Assembly: GCF_024323335.1 (NCBI RefSeq)
Contig: NC_066580.1
Span: 91,512,547 to 91,576,546 of the forward strand
Length of the DNA: 64,000 nt
Direction of reading: 5' to 3'
Source of the DNA: Lathyrus oleraceus
Lineage: Eukaryota > Streptophyta > Magnoliopsida > Fabales > Fabaceae
Part shown: piece after piece, positions 12,068 through 24,759 of the stretch
Layout: each line of letters starts with the position of its first letter
How positions within the stretch are numbered: the stretch's first letter is position 1
Notes under the pieces: model-generated
Seen by the model: only the letters and a program-made list of their open reading frames with translations
Told to the model about the DNA's origin: nothing
Databases searched by the model: none
Translations under genes and position numbers: made by a program

Positions 12068-12567
12068 NNNNNNNNNNNNNNNNNNNNNNNNNNNNNNNNN
12101 NNNNNNNNNNNNNNNNNNNNNNNNNNNNNNNNNNNNNNNNNNNNNNNNNNNNNNNNNNNNNNNNNNNNNNNNNNNNNNNNNNNNNNNNNNNNNNNNNNNN
12201 NNNNNNNNNNNNNNNNNNNNNNNNNNNNNNNNNNNNNNNNNNNNNNNNNNNNNNNNNNNNNNNNNNNNNNNNNNNNNNNNNNNNNNNNNNNNNNNNNNNN
12301 NNNNNNNNNNNNNNNNNNNNNNNNNNNNNNNNNNNNNNNNNNNNNNNNNNNNNNNNNNNNNNNNNNNNNNNNNNNNNNNNNNNNNNNNNNNNNNNNNNNN
12401 NNNNNNNNNNNNNNNNNNNNNNNNNNNNNNNNNNNNNNNNNNNNNNNNNNNNNNNNNNNNNNNNNNNNNNNNNNNNNNNNNNNNNNNNNNNNNNNNNNNN
12501 NNNNNNNNNNNNNNNNNNNNNNNNNNNNNNNNNNNNNNNNNNNNNNNNNNNNNNNNNNNNNNNNNNN
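12068..12567. other. Assembly gap, exactly 500 N
   Basis: An uninterrupted run of 500 N. The round number indicates a placeholder, so the true distance between the two arrays is unknown. Translations that cross it have no meaning. Confidence 0.99.
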
Positions 12568-12956
12568 TCTCAAAATAAGGCTGCCCTATGGTCGTCTTAT
12601 CTCAAGGATTTTGGAATTAAAAGACATGGAAATCGGGAGAGAACCGTTCCTGGCTATGACCCCTACCACCAATGAGATCAACGGCGTTACTATTATGAAG
12701 AATACCGGGATTATTCAATGCAATGACGGATCTTACAAGTATGATGACGGTCCTTCTTCTTCAAACTTCCCTATTCCGAGGGTGGCCTTACAAACGAGTT
12801 CCTATATACCACCATGATGAGCCAACACCGTGAAACCACCCGCGCTATCACAAGCCTTCGAAACCTTGTGTTAAGTCTCGCAACCTTCCCATGGAAGATG
12901 ATGAAGGTGAAGCCGGTAGTGAAGCGGAAGGCGAGGAGAATGAGGACAGTTCATAA
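12568..12956 (+). pseudogene. Array 2 ORF copy 0, 3' part only
   Basis: Enters from the gap at about residue 234 of the ~363-residue protein and reaches the TCA-TAA stop. One base is missing in TTCCGAGGG (~12778) and one in AAGTCTCGC (~12873), so it is frameshifted twice. It has T-to-K at residue 252 and the leucine (CTT) form at residue 308. The 5' part lies in the gap. Confidence 0.85.
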
Positions 12957-13318
12957 GAAGATTAAAGCATATGTTTATCTATGTTCTTGTTATGTGTTGT
13001 TCTGTTTTTAGTTATAGATTATGATTATGCTAATTATGTTTACCGTACACTTATTTAATTCTGTCGTCATTATGTGCTTGAATGCTTATCTAATGATCAC
13101 ATAATGTGTGTATGCTTTCTACTTTTCTATTTCTTTAGTTTTTCCTTTTGCTAATGCCAAAGGGGGAGAAGACTTGTTTCTCTAATGGTTTCTCTATGCA
13201 GAATTTTTTATGCCTCTCATTTAGGGGAGTTTCTTAACTTAGGGGGAGAATCAAATTAGAGAAACTCACTTTAAGCATCTATCTCAAAATTGGTTGATCA
13301 TCATCAAAAGGGGGAGAT

Positions 13319-14420
13319 TGTAGAAGCAAGCTTCAATCCAAAAAGTATTTTGATGAAGACAACATGTATCAATGCAAAAAAGAGAAGAGCTTCAAAGATA
13401 ATTCAAGCATCAAAGTAATCAAGCCACATATGCATGAGAAACTTTTGATCAAGCTTCTTTTTAAAGTCAACCGTTTGCAAGATTGTTGATTCACTTCTAA
13501 GGTATATCTAATCACTCTTAGATTAGTATACAAGTGTTCAACAATCATGATCTGCATTGCATTTTTAACATAACCATTTGTTAACATGTTGAAATGAAAG
13601 ACACATTTCTCTAAAAGTATTTTCTGCATTTCAACAGTGTTAACCGGTTAACCATATGGGTTAAACGGTTAACGGCACAGTTTTTGAAATTCTTTGTTAA
13701 CGTTATACGCGTTAACCGGTTAACCATTTTGGTTAACGGGGTAACACTGTTCGTTTCAGTGAAAAATAATTTTCAGAAACTTGTACCTTTTCATCATTTT
13801 TTATGAAAAATTTATACCTCTTTGAAAAGGGTTTTGGCAATATAAATTCTTGAATTTTTAAAATGATTTTCACCTCCAAGAATTTTCATAAAAACTTCAG
13901 ATAATCACTCTTTCATATTTTGTTCAATATTTCATAAAAGTGTTCATAATCAAATTTTCATCTCATTCCATTTTTGAACACTTGTATATTATTCATTGAG
14001 TGAATTATTTATCTAAGGAGAAGATCAATCAAGAGAAGATTGATAATACTACACTTTGTTAAAATCATCAAAAAGATTTATTTCTGTTTGACTTGTGATC
14101 CAGGATTGTTGGACACAAGAGTTAGTGTTGAAGAGGATTGTTCTTCATACACTTGTTTACCTATAGGTAGATAGTAAGCATCACCATGGGTGTGAGTATG
14201 CTGTACCATAATTCTAACTATAGTGAAATCTCTTTCGAGTCGAAAGGGGGGGGATGTACCTTCGGATTGTGAAGGAACCACTATTAATTTCCGGTGTCTT
14301 TTTTACTTTCCGCAATTTATTTTTTCGTACTTAAACATAAAATAACCAAAAACCGGAAACAAGTTCGAGAATTTTTAACCACCTAATTCACCCCCCTCTT
14401 AGGCGCATTTACAACTTACA
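13319..14420 (+). mobile_element. LTR 1 of array 2
   Basis: 1102 bp from TGTAG to TTACA. Two of its four palindromes are altered: site 2 reads GTTAAACGGTTAAC and site 4 GTTAACGGGGTAAC. The following primer binding site has lost one A (TGGTATCGAGC). It is the left-most and among the most divergent LTRs. Confidence 0.9.
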
Positions 14421-14718
14421 ATTGGTATCGAGCAACTCTGCGTTAGCTTTAAAAATACAGAATTTTTAATATTTTTTTAATTTTTTAATTTTGGTATGTG
14501 GTGTTTATGGTTGGTGCATGTGCTTTTCTTCACCTACACCTCATAACTTTCTCCTCCCACATTTACTCACCATAAACCCTTCATCTCATTTCTTCAACTT
14601 TCAACCTTCTTGAGTGATATTAAAACCCATTAAACCCCACTCAACCATACTCTCTTATTAACTCTCAAAACCCTATTCCGAAAAACTCTCAAACATCCTA
14701 GACTCTCCATCTTCTTCC

Positions 14719-15801
14719 ATGGCTCCTCCAAGAATGGGAAAGGCCCTGTGTCAGCATCTAGCAGTGAAGAGGAAGAAATGAAAATGGAAACAACCAAGAA
14801 GAGAAGAATGGATTTCAAAGTCAGGGTTAGACATCTTCTTAAGGGTAAGTATGTGAATCTCAAATCCTTCACCCCTATTACTTTCACTTTCCCTGAGATG
14901 TTGAGATATCAAGGGTTGCATGAGTTTAAACTGATAATGGCAAAATTTATACTGATTTTGGTAAAATCTTTTCTGAACCATTTCACCTTGAATCTGAATG
15001 ATGATGATCAACATATGCCTTCTGCCATTGTGAGAGATTGTGAAATTGTAACAGACCTAAGGTCGCTGGTTGCGTCTCTTAGGATTCCCTATTCAGGATT
15101 TTTTCTTTGGAAAGGTGTTAATCATGTTGATGGAAAATGGGCTCAATATGATAAAATGGAATATTACTACTCAATTTGTAGATTTCCAAGGGATGCGTTG
15201 TGTCGGGACAGCGCACTTCTCGCATACTCTGTTATGCTAAGAACTGTCTGTTGATGATCGAATGCTACATTATGTTATTTGCCATGTCTTGCTGCCAAAG
15301 GATTCAAACCTTTCACAAATCAATGATTTGGAGATGCAGGTTCTATTTGCTGTGAAGAACAAAATCAGAATTAATTGGCTACCTACTATGATGTATCATC
15401 TCAAACAGCAACTATCTCTCAAAATAGGCTGCCCTATGGTCGTCTTATCTCAAGGATTTTGGAATTAACAGACATGGAAATCGGGAGAGAACCGTTCCTG
15501 GCTATGACCCCTACCACCAATGAGATCAACGGCGTTACTATTATGAAGAATACGGGATTATTCAATGCAATGACGGATCTTACAAGTATGATGACGGGTC
15601 TTCTTCTTCAAACTTCCCTATTCGGAGGGTGGCTTACAAACGAGTCCTATATACCACCATGATGAGCCAACACCGTGAAACCACCCGCGCTATCAAAAGC
15701 CTTCGAAACCTTGTGTTAAGTTCTCGCAACCTTCCATGGAAGATGATGAAGGTGAAGCCGGTAGTGAAGCGGAAGGCGAGGAGAATGAGGACAGTTCATA
15801 A
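14719..15801 (+). pseudogene. Array 2 ORF copy 1, many frameshifts
   Basis: Starts at the same ATG as the intact copies but loses one C in the CCCC run at ~14743. It then shows about ten further one-base changes, nearly all losses in short homopolymers (for example ~15187, 15245, 15425, 15553 and 15621-15646). It ends at the TCA-TAA stop. The density and type of changes suggest decay mixed with consensus errors. Confidence 0.9.
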
Positions 15802-16170
15802 GAAGATTAAAGCATTATGTTTTATCTATGTTCTTGTTATGTGTTGTTCTGTTTTTAGTTATAGATTATGATTATGCTAATTATGTTTACCGTACACTTA
15901 TTTTAATTCTGTCGTCATTATGTGCTTGAATGCTTATCTAATGATCACATAATGTGTGTATGCTTGTCTATTTCTATTTCTTTAGTTTTCTCCTTTTTGC
16001 TAATGCCAAAGGGGGAGAAGACTTGTTTCTCTAATGGTTTCTCTATGCAGAATTTTTTATGCCTCTCATTTAGGGGGAGTTCTTAAACTTAGAGGGAGAA
16101 TCAAATTAGAGAAACTTCACTTTCAAGCATCTATCTCAAAATTGGTTGTCATCATCAAAAAGGGGGAGAT

Positions 16171-17274
16171 TGTAGAAGCAAGCTTCAATCCAAAAAGTAT
16201 TTTGATGAAGACAACATGTATCAATGCAAAAAGAGAAGAGCTTCAAAGATAATTCAAGCATCAAAGTAATCAAGCCACATATGCATGAGAAACATTTTGA
16301 TCAAGCTTCTTTTTCAAGTCAACCGTTTGCAAGATTGTTGATTCACTTCTAAGGTATATCTAATTCACTCTTAGATTAGTATACAAGTGTTCAACAATCA
16401 TGATCTGCATTTGCATTTTTAACATAACCATTTGTTAACATGTTGAAATGAAAGACACATTTCTCTTAAAGTATTTTTCTGCATTTCAACAGTGTTAACC
16501 GGTTAACCATATGGGTTAACGGTTAACGGCCCAGTTTTTTGAAATTCTTTGTTAACGTTATACGCGTTAACCGGTTAACCCATTTGGTTAACCGGTTAAC
16601 ACTGTTCGTTTCAGTGAAAAATAATTTTCAGAAACTTGTACCTTTTCATCATTTTTTATGAAAAATTTATACCTCTTTGAAAAGGTGTTTTGGCAATATA
16701 AATTCTTGAATTTTTAAAATGAATTTCACCTCCAAGAATTTTCATAAAAACTTAAGATAATCACTCTTTCATATTTTGTTCAATATTTCATAAAAGTGTT
16801 CATAATCAAATTTTCATCTCATTCCATTTTTTGAACACTTGTATATTATTCATTGAGTGAATTATTTATCTAAGGAGAAGATCAATCAAGAGAAGATTGA
16901 TTAATACACTTTGTTAAAATCATCAAAAAGATATTTCTGTTTGACTTGTGATCCAGGATTGTTGGACACAAGAGTTAGTGTTGAAGAGGATTGTTCTTCA
17001 TACACTTGTTTACCTATAGGGTAGATAGTAAGCATCACCATTGTGTGAGTAGGCTGTACCATAATTCTAACTATAGTGAAATCTCTTTCGAGTCGAAAGG
17101 GAGTGGATGTACCTTCGGATTGTGAAGGGAACCACTATAATTTCCGGTGTCTTTTTTACTTTCCGCATTTTATTTTTCCGTACTTAAACATAAAATAACC
17201 AAAACCGGAAACAAGTTCGAAGAATTTTTAACCACCTAATTCACCCCCCCTCTTAGGCGCATTTACAACTTACA
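16171..17274 (+). mobile_element. LTR 2 of array 2
   Basis: 1104 bp with intact ends and an intact primer binding site at 17277. Palindrome site 2 lacks one C (GTTAACGGTTAAC); the other three are intact. Confidence 0.92.
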
Positions 17275-17572
17275 ATTGGTATCAGAGCAACTCTGCGTTA
17301 GCTTTAAAAATACAGAATTTTTAATATTTTTTAATTTTTTAATTGGTATGTGTGTTTATGGTTGGTGCATGTGCTTTACTCTTCACCTACACCTCATAAC
17401 TTTCTCCTCCCACATTTACTCACCATAAACCCTTCATTCATTTCTTCAACTTTCAACCTTCTTGAGTGATATTAAAACCCATTAAACCCCACTCAACCAT
17501 ACTCTCTTATTAACTCTCAAAACCCTATTCCGAAAATCCTTCTCAAACATCCTAGACTCTCCATCTTCTTCC

Positions 17573-18665
17573 ATGGCTCCTCCAAGAATGGGAAAGGCCC
17601 CTGTGTCAGCATCTAGCAGTGAAGAGGAAGAAATGAAAATGGAAACAACCAAGAAGAGAAGAATGGATTTCAAAGTCAGGGTTAGACATCTTCTTAAGGG
17701 TAAGTATGTGAATCTCAAATCCTTCACCCCTATTACTTTCACTTTCCCTGAGATGTTGAGATATCAAGGGTTGCATGAGTTTATAACTGATAATGGCAAA
17801 ATTTATACTGATTTGGTAAAATCTTTTCTGAACCATTTCACCTTGAATCTGAATGATGATGATCAACATATGCTGTCTGCCACTGTGAGAGATTGTGAAA
17901 TTGTAACAGACCTAAGGTCGCTGGTTGCGTCTCTTAGGATTCCCTATTCAGGATTTTTTCTTTGGAAAGGTGTTAATCATGTTGATGGAAAAATGGGCTC
18001 AATATGATAAAATGGAATATACTACTCAATTTGTAGATTTCCAAGGGATGCTGTTGTGTCGGGACAGCGCACTTCTCGCATACTCTGTTATGCTAAGAAC
18101 TTGTCTGTTGATGATCGAATGCTACATTATGTTATTTGCCATGTCTTGCTGCCAAAGGATTCAAACCTTTCACAAATCAATGATTTGGAGATGCAGGTTC
18201 TATTTGCTGTGAAGAACAAAATCAGAATTAATTGGCTACCTACTATGATGTATCATCTCAAACAGCAACTATCTCTCAAAATAAGGCTGCCCTATGGTCG
18301 TCTTATCTCAAGGATTTTGGAATTAACAGACATGGAAATCGGGAGAGAACCGTTCCTGGCTATGACCCCTACCACCAATGAGATCAACGGCGTTACTATT
18401 ATGAAGAATACCGGGATTATTCAATGCAATGACGGATCTTACAAGTATGATGACGGGTCTTCTTCTTCAAAACTTCCCTATTCCGGAGGGTGGCCTTACA
18501 AACGAGTTCCTATATACCACCATGATGAGCCAACACCGTGAAAACACCCGCGCTATCAAAAGCCTTCGAAACCTTGTGTTAAGTTCTCGCAACCTTCCCA
18601 TGGAAGATGATGAAGGTGAAGCCGGTAGTGAAGCGGAAGGCGAGGAGAATGAGGACAGTTCATAA
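17573..18665 (+). pseudogene. Array 2 ORF copy 2, three one-base changes
   Basis: In frame from ATG to residue ~144. An extra A (GATGGAAAAATGG, ~17990) then brings a stop at 18005-18007. A lost T at ~18020 would restore the frame, and an extra A in TTCAAAAC (~18470) breaks it again. The stop is of the TCA-TAA type. Confidence 0.92.
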
Positions 18666-19036
18666 GAAGATTAAAGCATTATGTTTTATCTATGTTCTTG
18701 TTATGTGTTGTTCTGTTTTTAGTTATAGATTATGATTATGCTAATTATGTTTACCGTACACTTATTTTAATTCTGTCGTCATTATGTGCTTGAATGCTTA
18801 TCTAATGATCACATAATGTGTGTATGCTTGTCTACTTTTCTATTTCTTTAGTTTCTTCCTTTTTGCTAATGCCAAAGGGGGAGAAGACTTGTTTCTCTAA
18901 TGGTTTCTCTATGCAGAATTTTTTATGCCTCTCATTTAGGGGGAGTTCTTAAACTTAGGGGGAGAATCAAATTAGAGAAACTTCACTTTCAAGCATCTAT
19001 CTCAAAGTTGGTTGTCATCATCAAAAAGGGGGAGAT

Positions 19037-20142
19037 TGTAGAAGCAAGCTTCAATCCAAAAAGTATTTTGATGAAGACAACATGTATCAATGCAAAAAGA
19101 GAAGAGCTTCAAAGATAATTCAAGCATCAAAGTAATCAAGCCACATATGCATGAGAAACATTTTGATCAAGCTTCTTTTTCAAGTCAACCGTTTGCAAGA
19201 TTGTTGATTCACTTCTAAGGTATATCTAATTCACTCTTAGATTAGTATACAAGTGTTCAACAATCATGATCTGCATTTGCATTTTTAACATAACCATTTG
19301 TTAACATGTTGAAATGAAAGACACATTTCTCTTAAAGTATTTTTCTGCATTTCAACAGTGTTAACCGGTTAACCATATGGGTTAACCGGTTAACGGCCCA
19401 GTTTTGAAATTCTTTGTTAACGTTATACGCGTTAACCGGTTAACCCATTTGGTTAACCGGTAACACTGTTCGTTTCAGTGAAAAATAATTTTCAGAAACT
19501 TGTACCTTTTCATCATTTTTTATGAAAAATTTATACCTCTTTGAAAAGGTGTTTTGGCAATAAAATTCTTGAATTTTAAAATGAATTTTCACCTCCAAGA
19601 ATTCATAAAAACTTAAGATAATCACTCTTTCATATTTTGTTCAATATTTCATAAAAGTGTTCATAATCAAATTTTCATCTCATTCCATTTTTTGAACACT
19701 TGTATATTATTCATTGAGTGAATTATTTATCTAAGGAGAAGATCAATCAAGAGAAGATTGATAATACTACACTTTGTTAAAATCATCAAAAAGATTTATT
19801 TCTGTTTGACTTGTGATCCAGGATTGTTGGACACAAGGGTTAGTGTTGAAGAGGATTGTTCTTCATACACTTGTTTACCTATAGGTTAGATAGTAAGCAT
19901 CACCATTGGTGTGAGTAGGCTGTACCATAATTCTAACTATAGTGAAATCTCTTTCGAGTCGAAAGGGGAGTGGATGTACCTTCGGATTGTGAAGGGAACC
20001 ACTATAATTTCCGGTGTCTTTTTTACTTTCCGCAATTTATTTTTCCGTACTTAAACATAAAATAACCAAAAACCGGAAACAAGTTCGAAGAATTTTTAAC
20101 CACCTAATTCACCCCCCCTCTTAGGCGCATTTACAACTTACA
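19037..20142 (+). mobile_element. LTR 3 of array 2, carries central-type variants
   Basis: 1106 bp. Palindrome site 4 has lost one T. It carries ACACAAGGGTTAG (~19831), preceded by CTCAAAGTTGG at ~19003. Both variants otherwise characterise LTRs 8-15, while its neighbours LTR 2 and LTR 4 have the other alleles. This points to gene conversion or unequal exchange. Confidence 0.92.
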
Positions 20143-20439
20143 ATTGGTATCAGAGCAACTCTGCGTTAGCTTTAAAAATACAGAATTTTTAATATTTTTT
20201 AATTTTTTAATTTGGTATGTGTGTTTATGGTTGGTGCATGTGCTTTACTCTTCACCTACACCTCATAACTTTCTCCTCCCACATTTACTCACCAAAACCC
20301 TTCATCTCATTTCTTCAACTTTCAACCTTCTTGAGTGATATTAAACCCATTAAACCCCACTCAACCATACTCTCTTATTAACTCTCAAAACCCTATTCCG
20401 AAAATCCTTCTCAACATCCTAGACTCTCCATCTTCTTCC

Positions 20440-21530
20440 ATGGCTCCTCCAAGAATGGGAAAGGCCCCTGTGTCAGCATCTAGCAGTGAAGAGGAAGAAA
20501 TGAAAATGGAAACAACCAAGAAGAGAAGAATGGATTTCAAAGTCAGGGTTAGACATCTTCTTAAGGGTAAGTATGTGAATCTCAAATCCTTCACCCCTAT
20601 TACTTTCACTTTCCCTGAGATGTTGAGATATCAAGGGTTGGCTGAGTTTATAACTGATAATGGCAAAATTTATACTGATTTGGTAAAATCTTTTCTGAAC
20701 CATTTCACCTTGAATCTGAATGATGATGATCAACATATGCTGTCTGCCACTGTGAGAGATTGTGAAATTGTAACAGACCTAAGGTCGCTGGTTGCGTCTC
20801 TTAGGATTCCCTATTCAGGATTTTTTCTTTGGAAAGGTGTTAATCATGTTGATGGAAAATGGGCTCAATATGATAAAATGGAATATTACTACTCAATTTG
20901 TAGATTTCCAAGGGATGCTGTTGTGTCGGGACAGCGCACTTCTCGCATACTCTGTTATGCTAAGAACTTGTCTGTTGATGATCGAATGCTACATTATGTT
21001 ATTTGCCATGTCTTGCTGCCAAAGGATTCAAACCTTTCACAAATCAATGATTTGGAGATGCAGGTTCTATTTGCTGTGAAGAACAAATCAGAATTAATTG
21101 GCTACCTACTATGATGTATCATCTCAAACAGCAACTATCTCTCAAAATAAGGCTGCCCTATGGTCGTCTTATCTCAAGGATTTTGGAATTAACAGACATG
21201 GAAATCGGGAGAGAACCGTTCCTGGCTATGACCCCTACCACCAATGAGATCAACGGCGTTACTATTATGAAGAATACCGGGATTATTCAATGCAATGACG
21301 GATCTTACAAGTATGATGACGGGTCTTCTTCTTCAAACTTCCCTATTCCGGAGGGTGGCCTTACAAACGAGTTCCTATATACCACCATGATGAGCCAACA
21401 CCGTGAAACCACCCGCGCTATCAAAAGCCTTCGAAACCTTGTGTTAAGTTCTCGCAACCTTCCCATGGAAGATGATGAAGGTGAAGCCGGTAGTGAAGCG
21501 GAAGGCGAGGAGAATGAGGACAGTTCATAA
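20440..21530 (+). pseudogene. Array 2 ORF copy 3, single frameshift
   Basis: Complete from the MAPPRM start to the TCA-TAA stop except for one missing A in the AAAA run of GAACAAAATCAG (~21085), which ends translation at 21114. A private two-base change gives H68A. The frame is open upstream to an ATG at 20335 only because of small deletions in the leader; the start at 20440 is the conserved one. This copy might be intact if the missing A is a consensus error. Confidence 0.9.
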
Positions 21531-21899
21531 GAAGATTAAAGCATTATGTTTTATCTATGTTCTTGTTATGTGTTGTTCTGTTTTTAGTTATAGATTATGA
21601 TTATGCTAATTATGTTTACCGTACACTTATTTTAATTCTGTCGTCATTATGTGCTTGAATGCTTATCTAATGATCACATAATGTGTGTATGCTTGTCTAC
21701 TTTTCTATTCTTTAGTTTTTTCCTTTTTGCTAATGCCAAAGGGGAGAAGACTTGTTTCTCTAATGGTTTCTCTATGCAGAATTTTTTATGCCTCTCATTT
21801 AGGGGGAGTTCTTAAACTTAGGGGGAGAATCAAATTAGAGAAACTTCACTTTCAAGCATCTATCTCAAAATTGGTTGTCATCATCAAAAAGGGGGAGAT

Positions 21900-23005
21900 T
21901 GTAGAAGCAAGCTTCAATCCAAAAAGTATTTTGATGAAGACAACATGTATCAATGCAAAAAGAGAAGAGCTTCAAAGATAATTCAAGCATCAAAGTAATC
22001 AAGCCACATATGCATGAGAAACATTTGATCAAGCTTCTTTTTCAAGTCAACCGTTTGCAAGATTGTTGATTCACTTCTAAGGTATATCTAATTCACTCTT
22101 AGATTAGTATACAAGTGTTCAACAATCATGATCTGCATTTGCATTTTTAACATAACCATTTGTTAACATGTTGAAATGAAAGACACATTTCTCTTAAAGT
22201 ATTTTTCTGCATTTCAACAGTGTTAACCGGTAACCATATGGGTTAACCGGTTAACGGCCCAGTTTTTGAAATTCTTTGTTAACGTTATACGCGTTAACCG
22301 GTTAACCCATTTGGTTAACCGGTTAACACTGTTCGTTTCAGTGAAAAATAATTTTCAGAAACTTGTACCTTTTCATCATTTTTATGAAAAAATTATACCT
22401 TTGAAAAGGTGTTTTGGCAATATAAATTCTTGAATTTTTAAAATGAATTTTCACCTCCAAGAATTTTCATAAAAACTTAGATAATCACTCTTTCATATTT
22501 TGTTCAATATTTCATAAAAGTGTTCATAATCAAATTTTCATCTCATTCCATTTTTTGAACACTTGTATATTATTCATTGAGTGAATTATTTATCTAAGGA
22601 GAAGATCAATCAAGAGAAGATTGATAATACTACACTTTGTTAAAATCATCAAAAAGATTTATTTCTGTTTGACTTGTGATCCAGGATTGTTGGACACAAG
22701 AGTTAGTGTTGAAGAGGATTGTTCTTCATACACTTGTTTACCTATAGGTTAGATAGTAAGCATCACCATTGGTGTGAGTAGGCTGTACCATAATTCTAAC
22801 TATAGTGAAATCTCTTTCGAGTCGAAAGGGGAGTGGATGTACCTTCGGATTGTGAAGGGAACCACTATAATTTCCGGTGTCTTTTTTACTTTCCGCAATT
22901 TATTTTTCCGTACGTAAACATAAAATAACCAAAAACCGGAAACAAGTTCGAAGAATTTTTAACCACCTAATTCACCCCCCCTCTTAGGCGCATTTACAAC
23001 TTACA
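21900..23005 (+). mobile_element. LTR 4 of array 2
   Basis: 1106 bp with intact ends. Palindrome site 1 lacks one T (GTTAACCGGTAAC), a change shared only with LTR 18. The usual primer binding site does not follow; see the entry at 23006. Confidence 0.92.
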
Positions 23006-23090
23006 ATCTGCTTGCGTCAGAATCAGAGCGCAATAAGAAATTACAATGATTTTTTAATTTTGGTATGTGTGTGGTTTTTTTGTTTTGGTT
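23006..23090 (+). other. Rearranged primer-binding/leader start of unit 4
   Basis: Instead of AT-TGGTATCAGAGCAACTC the unit reads ATCTGCTTGCGTCAGAATCAGAGCGC, and the next ~50 bp differ from all other units. The normal leader resumes at about GGTTGGTGCATG (~23088). Only the AATCAGAGC part of the primer site is left, so priming by tRNA-iMet would be impaired. It could be a true rearrangement or a local assembly error. Confidence 0.8.
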
Positions 23091-23299
23091 GGTGCATGTG
23101 CTTTACTCTTCACCTACACCTCATAACTTTCTCCTCCACATTTACTCACCATAAACCCTTCATCTCATTTCTTCAACTTTCAACCTTCTTGAGTGATATT
23201 AAAACCCATTAAACCCCACTCAACCATACTCTCTTATTAACTCTCAAAACCCTATTCCGAAAATCCTTCTCAAACATCCTAGACTCTCCATCTTCTTCC

Positions 23300-24389
23300 A
23301 TGGCTCCTCCAAGAATGGGAAAGGCCCTGTGTCAGCATCTAGCAGTGAAGAGGAAGAAATGAAAATGGAAACAACCAAGAAGAGAAGAATGGATTTCAAA
23401 GTCAGGGTTAGACATCTTCTTAAGGGTAAGTATGTGAATCTCAAATCCTTCACCCCTATTACTTTCACTTTCCCTGAGATGTTGAGATATCAAGGGTTGC
23501 ATGAGTTTATAACTGATAATGGCAAAATTTATACTGATTTGGTAAAATCTTTTCTGAACCATTTCACCTTGAATCTGAATGATGATGATCAACATATGCT
23601 GTCTGCCACTGTGAGAGATTGTGAAATGTAACAGACCTAAGGTCGCTGGTTGCGTCTCTTAGGATTCCCTATTCAGGATTTTTTCTTTGGAAAGGTGTTA
23701 ATCATGTTGATGGAAAATGGGCTCAATATGATAAAATGGAATATTACTACTCAATTTGTAGATTTCCAAGGGATGCTGTTGTGTCGGGACAGCGCACTTC
23801 TCGCATACTCTGTTATGCTAAGAACTTGTCTGTTGATGATCGAATGCTACATTATGTTATTTGCCATGTCTTGCTGCCAAAGGATTCAAACCTTTCACAA
23901 ATCAATGATTTGGAGATGCAGGTTCTATTTGCTGTGAAGAACAAAATCAGAATTAATTGGCTACCTACTATGATGTATCATCTCAAACAGCAACTATCTC
24001 TCCAAATAAGGCTGCCCTATGGTCGTCTTATCTCAAGGATTTTGGAATTAACAGACATGGAAATCGGGAGAGAACCGTTCCTGGCTATGACCCCTACCAC
24101 CAATGAGATCAACGGCGTTACTATTATGAAGAATACCGGGATTATTCAATGCAATGACGGATCTTACAAGTATGATGACGGGTCTTCTTCTTCAAACTTC
24201 CCTATTCCGGAGGGTGGCCTTACAAACGAGTTCCTATATACCACCATGATGAGCCAACACCGTGAAACCACCCGCGCTATCAAAAGCCTTCGAAACCTTG
24301 TGTTAAGTTCTCGCAACCTTCCCATGGAAGATGATGAAGGTGAAGCTGGTAGTGAAGCGGAAGGCGAGGAGAATGAGGACAGTTCATAA
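23300..24389 (+). pseudogene. Array 2 ORF copy 4, two frameshifts
   Basis: One C is missing in the CCCC run at ~23324 and one T in GTGAAATGTAAC (~23627). Downstream the frame is open to the TCA-TAA stop. It has a private K236Q change. The CCCC-run loss is shared with copies 1, 5 and 18. Confidence 0.92.
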
Positions 24390-24759
24390 GAAGATTAAAG
24401 CATTATGTTTTATCTATGTTCTTGTTATGTGTTGTTCTGTTTTTAGTTATAGATTATGATTATGCTAATTATGTTTACCGTACACTTATTTTAATTCTGT
24501 CGTCATTATGTGCTTGAATGCTTATCTAATGATCACATAATGTGTGTATGCTTGTCTACTTTTCTTTTTCTTTAGTTTCTTCCTTTTTGCTAATGCCAAA
24601 GGGGGAGAAGACTTGTTTCTCTAATGGTTTCTCTATGCAGAATTTTTATGCCTCTCATTTAGGGGGAGTTCTTAAACTTAGGGGGAGAATCAAATTAGAG
24701 AAACTTCACTTTCAAGCATCTATCTCAAAATTGGTTGTCATCATCAAAAAGGGGGAGAT

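Noticed and set aside
12059..12817. Long ORFs across the N gap
   Set aside because: They consist of unknown residues from 500 N.
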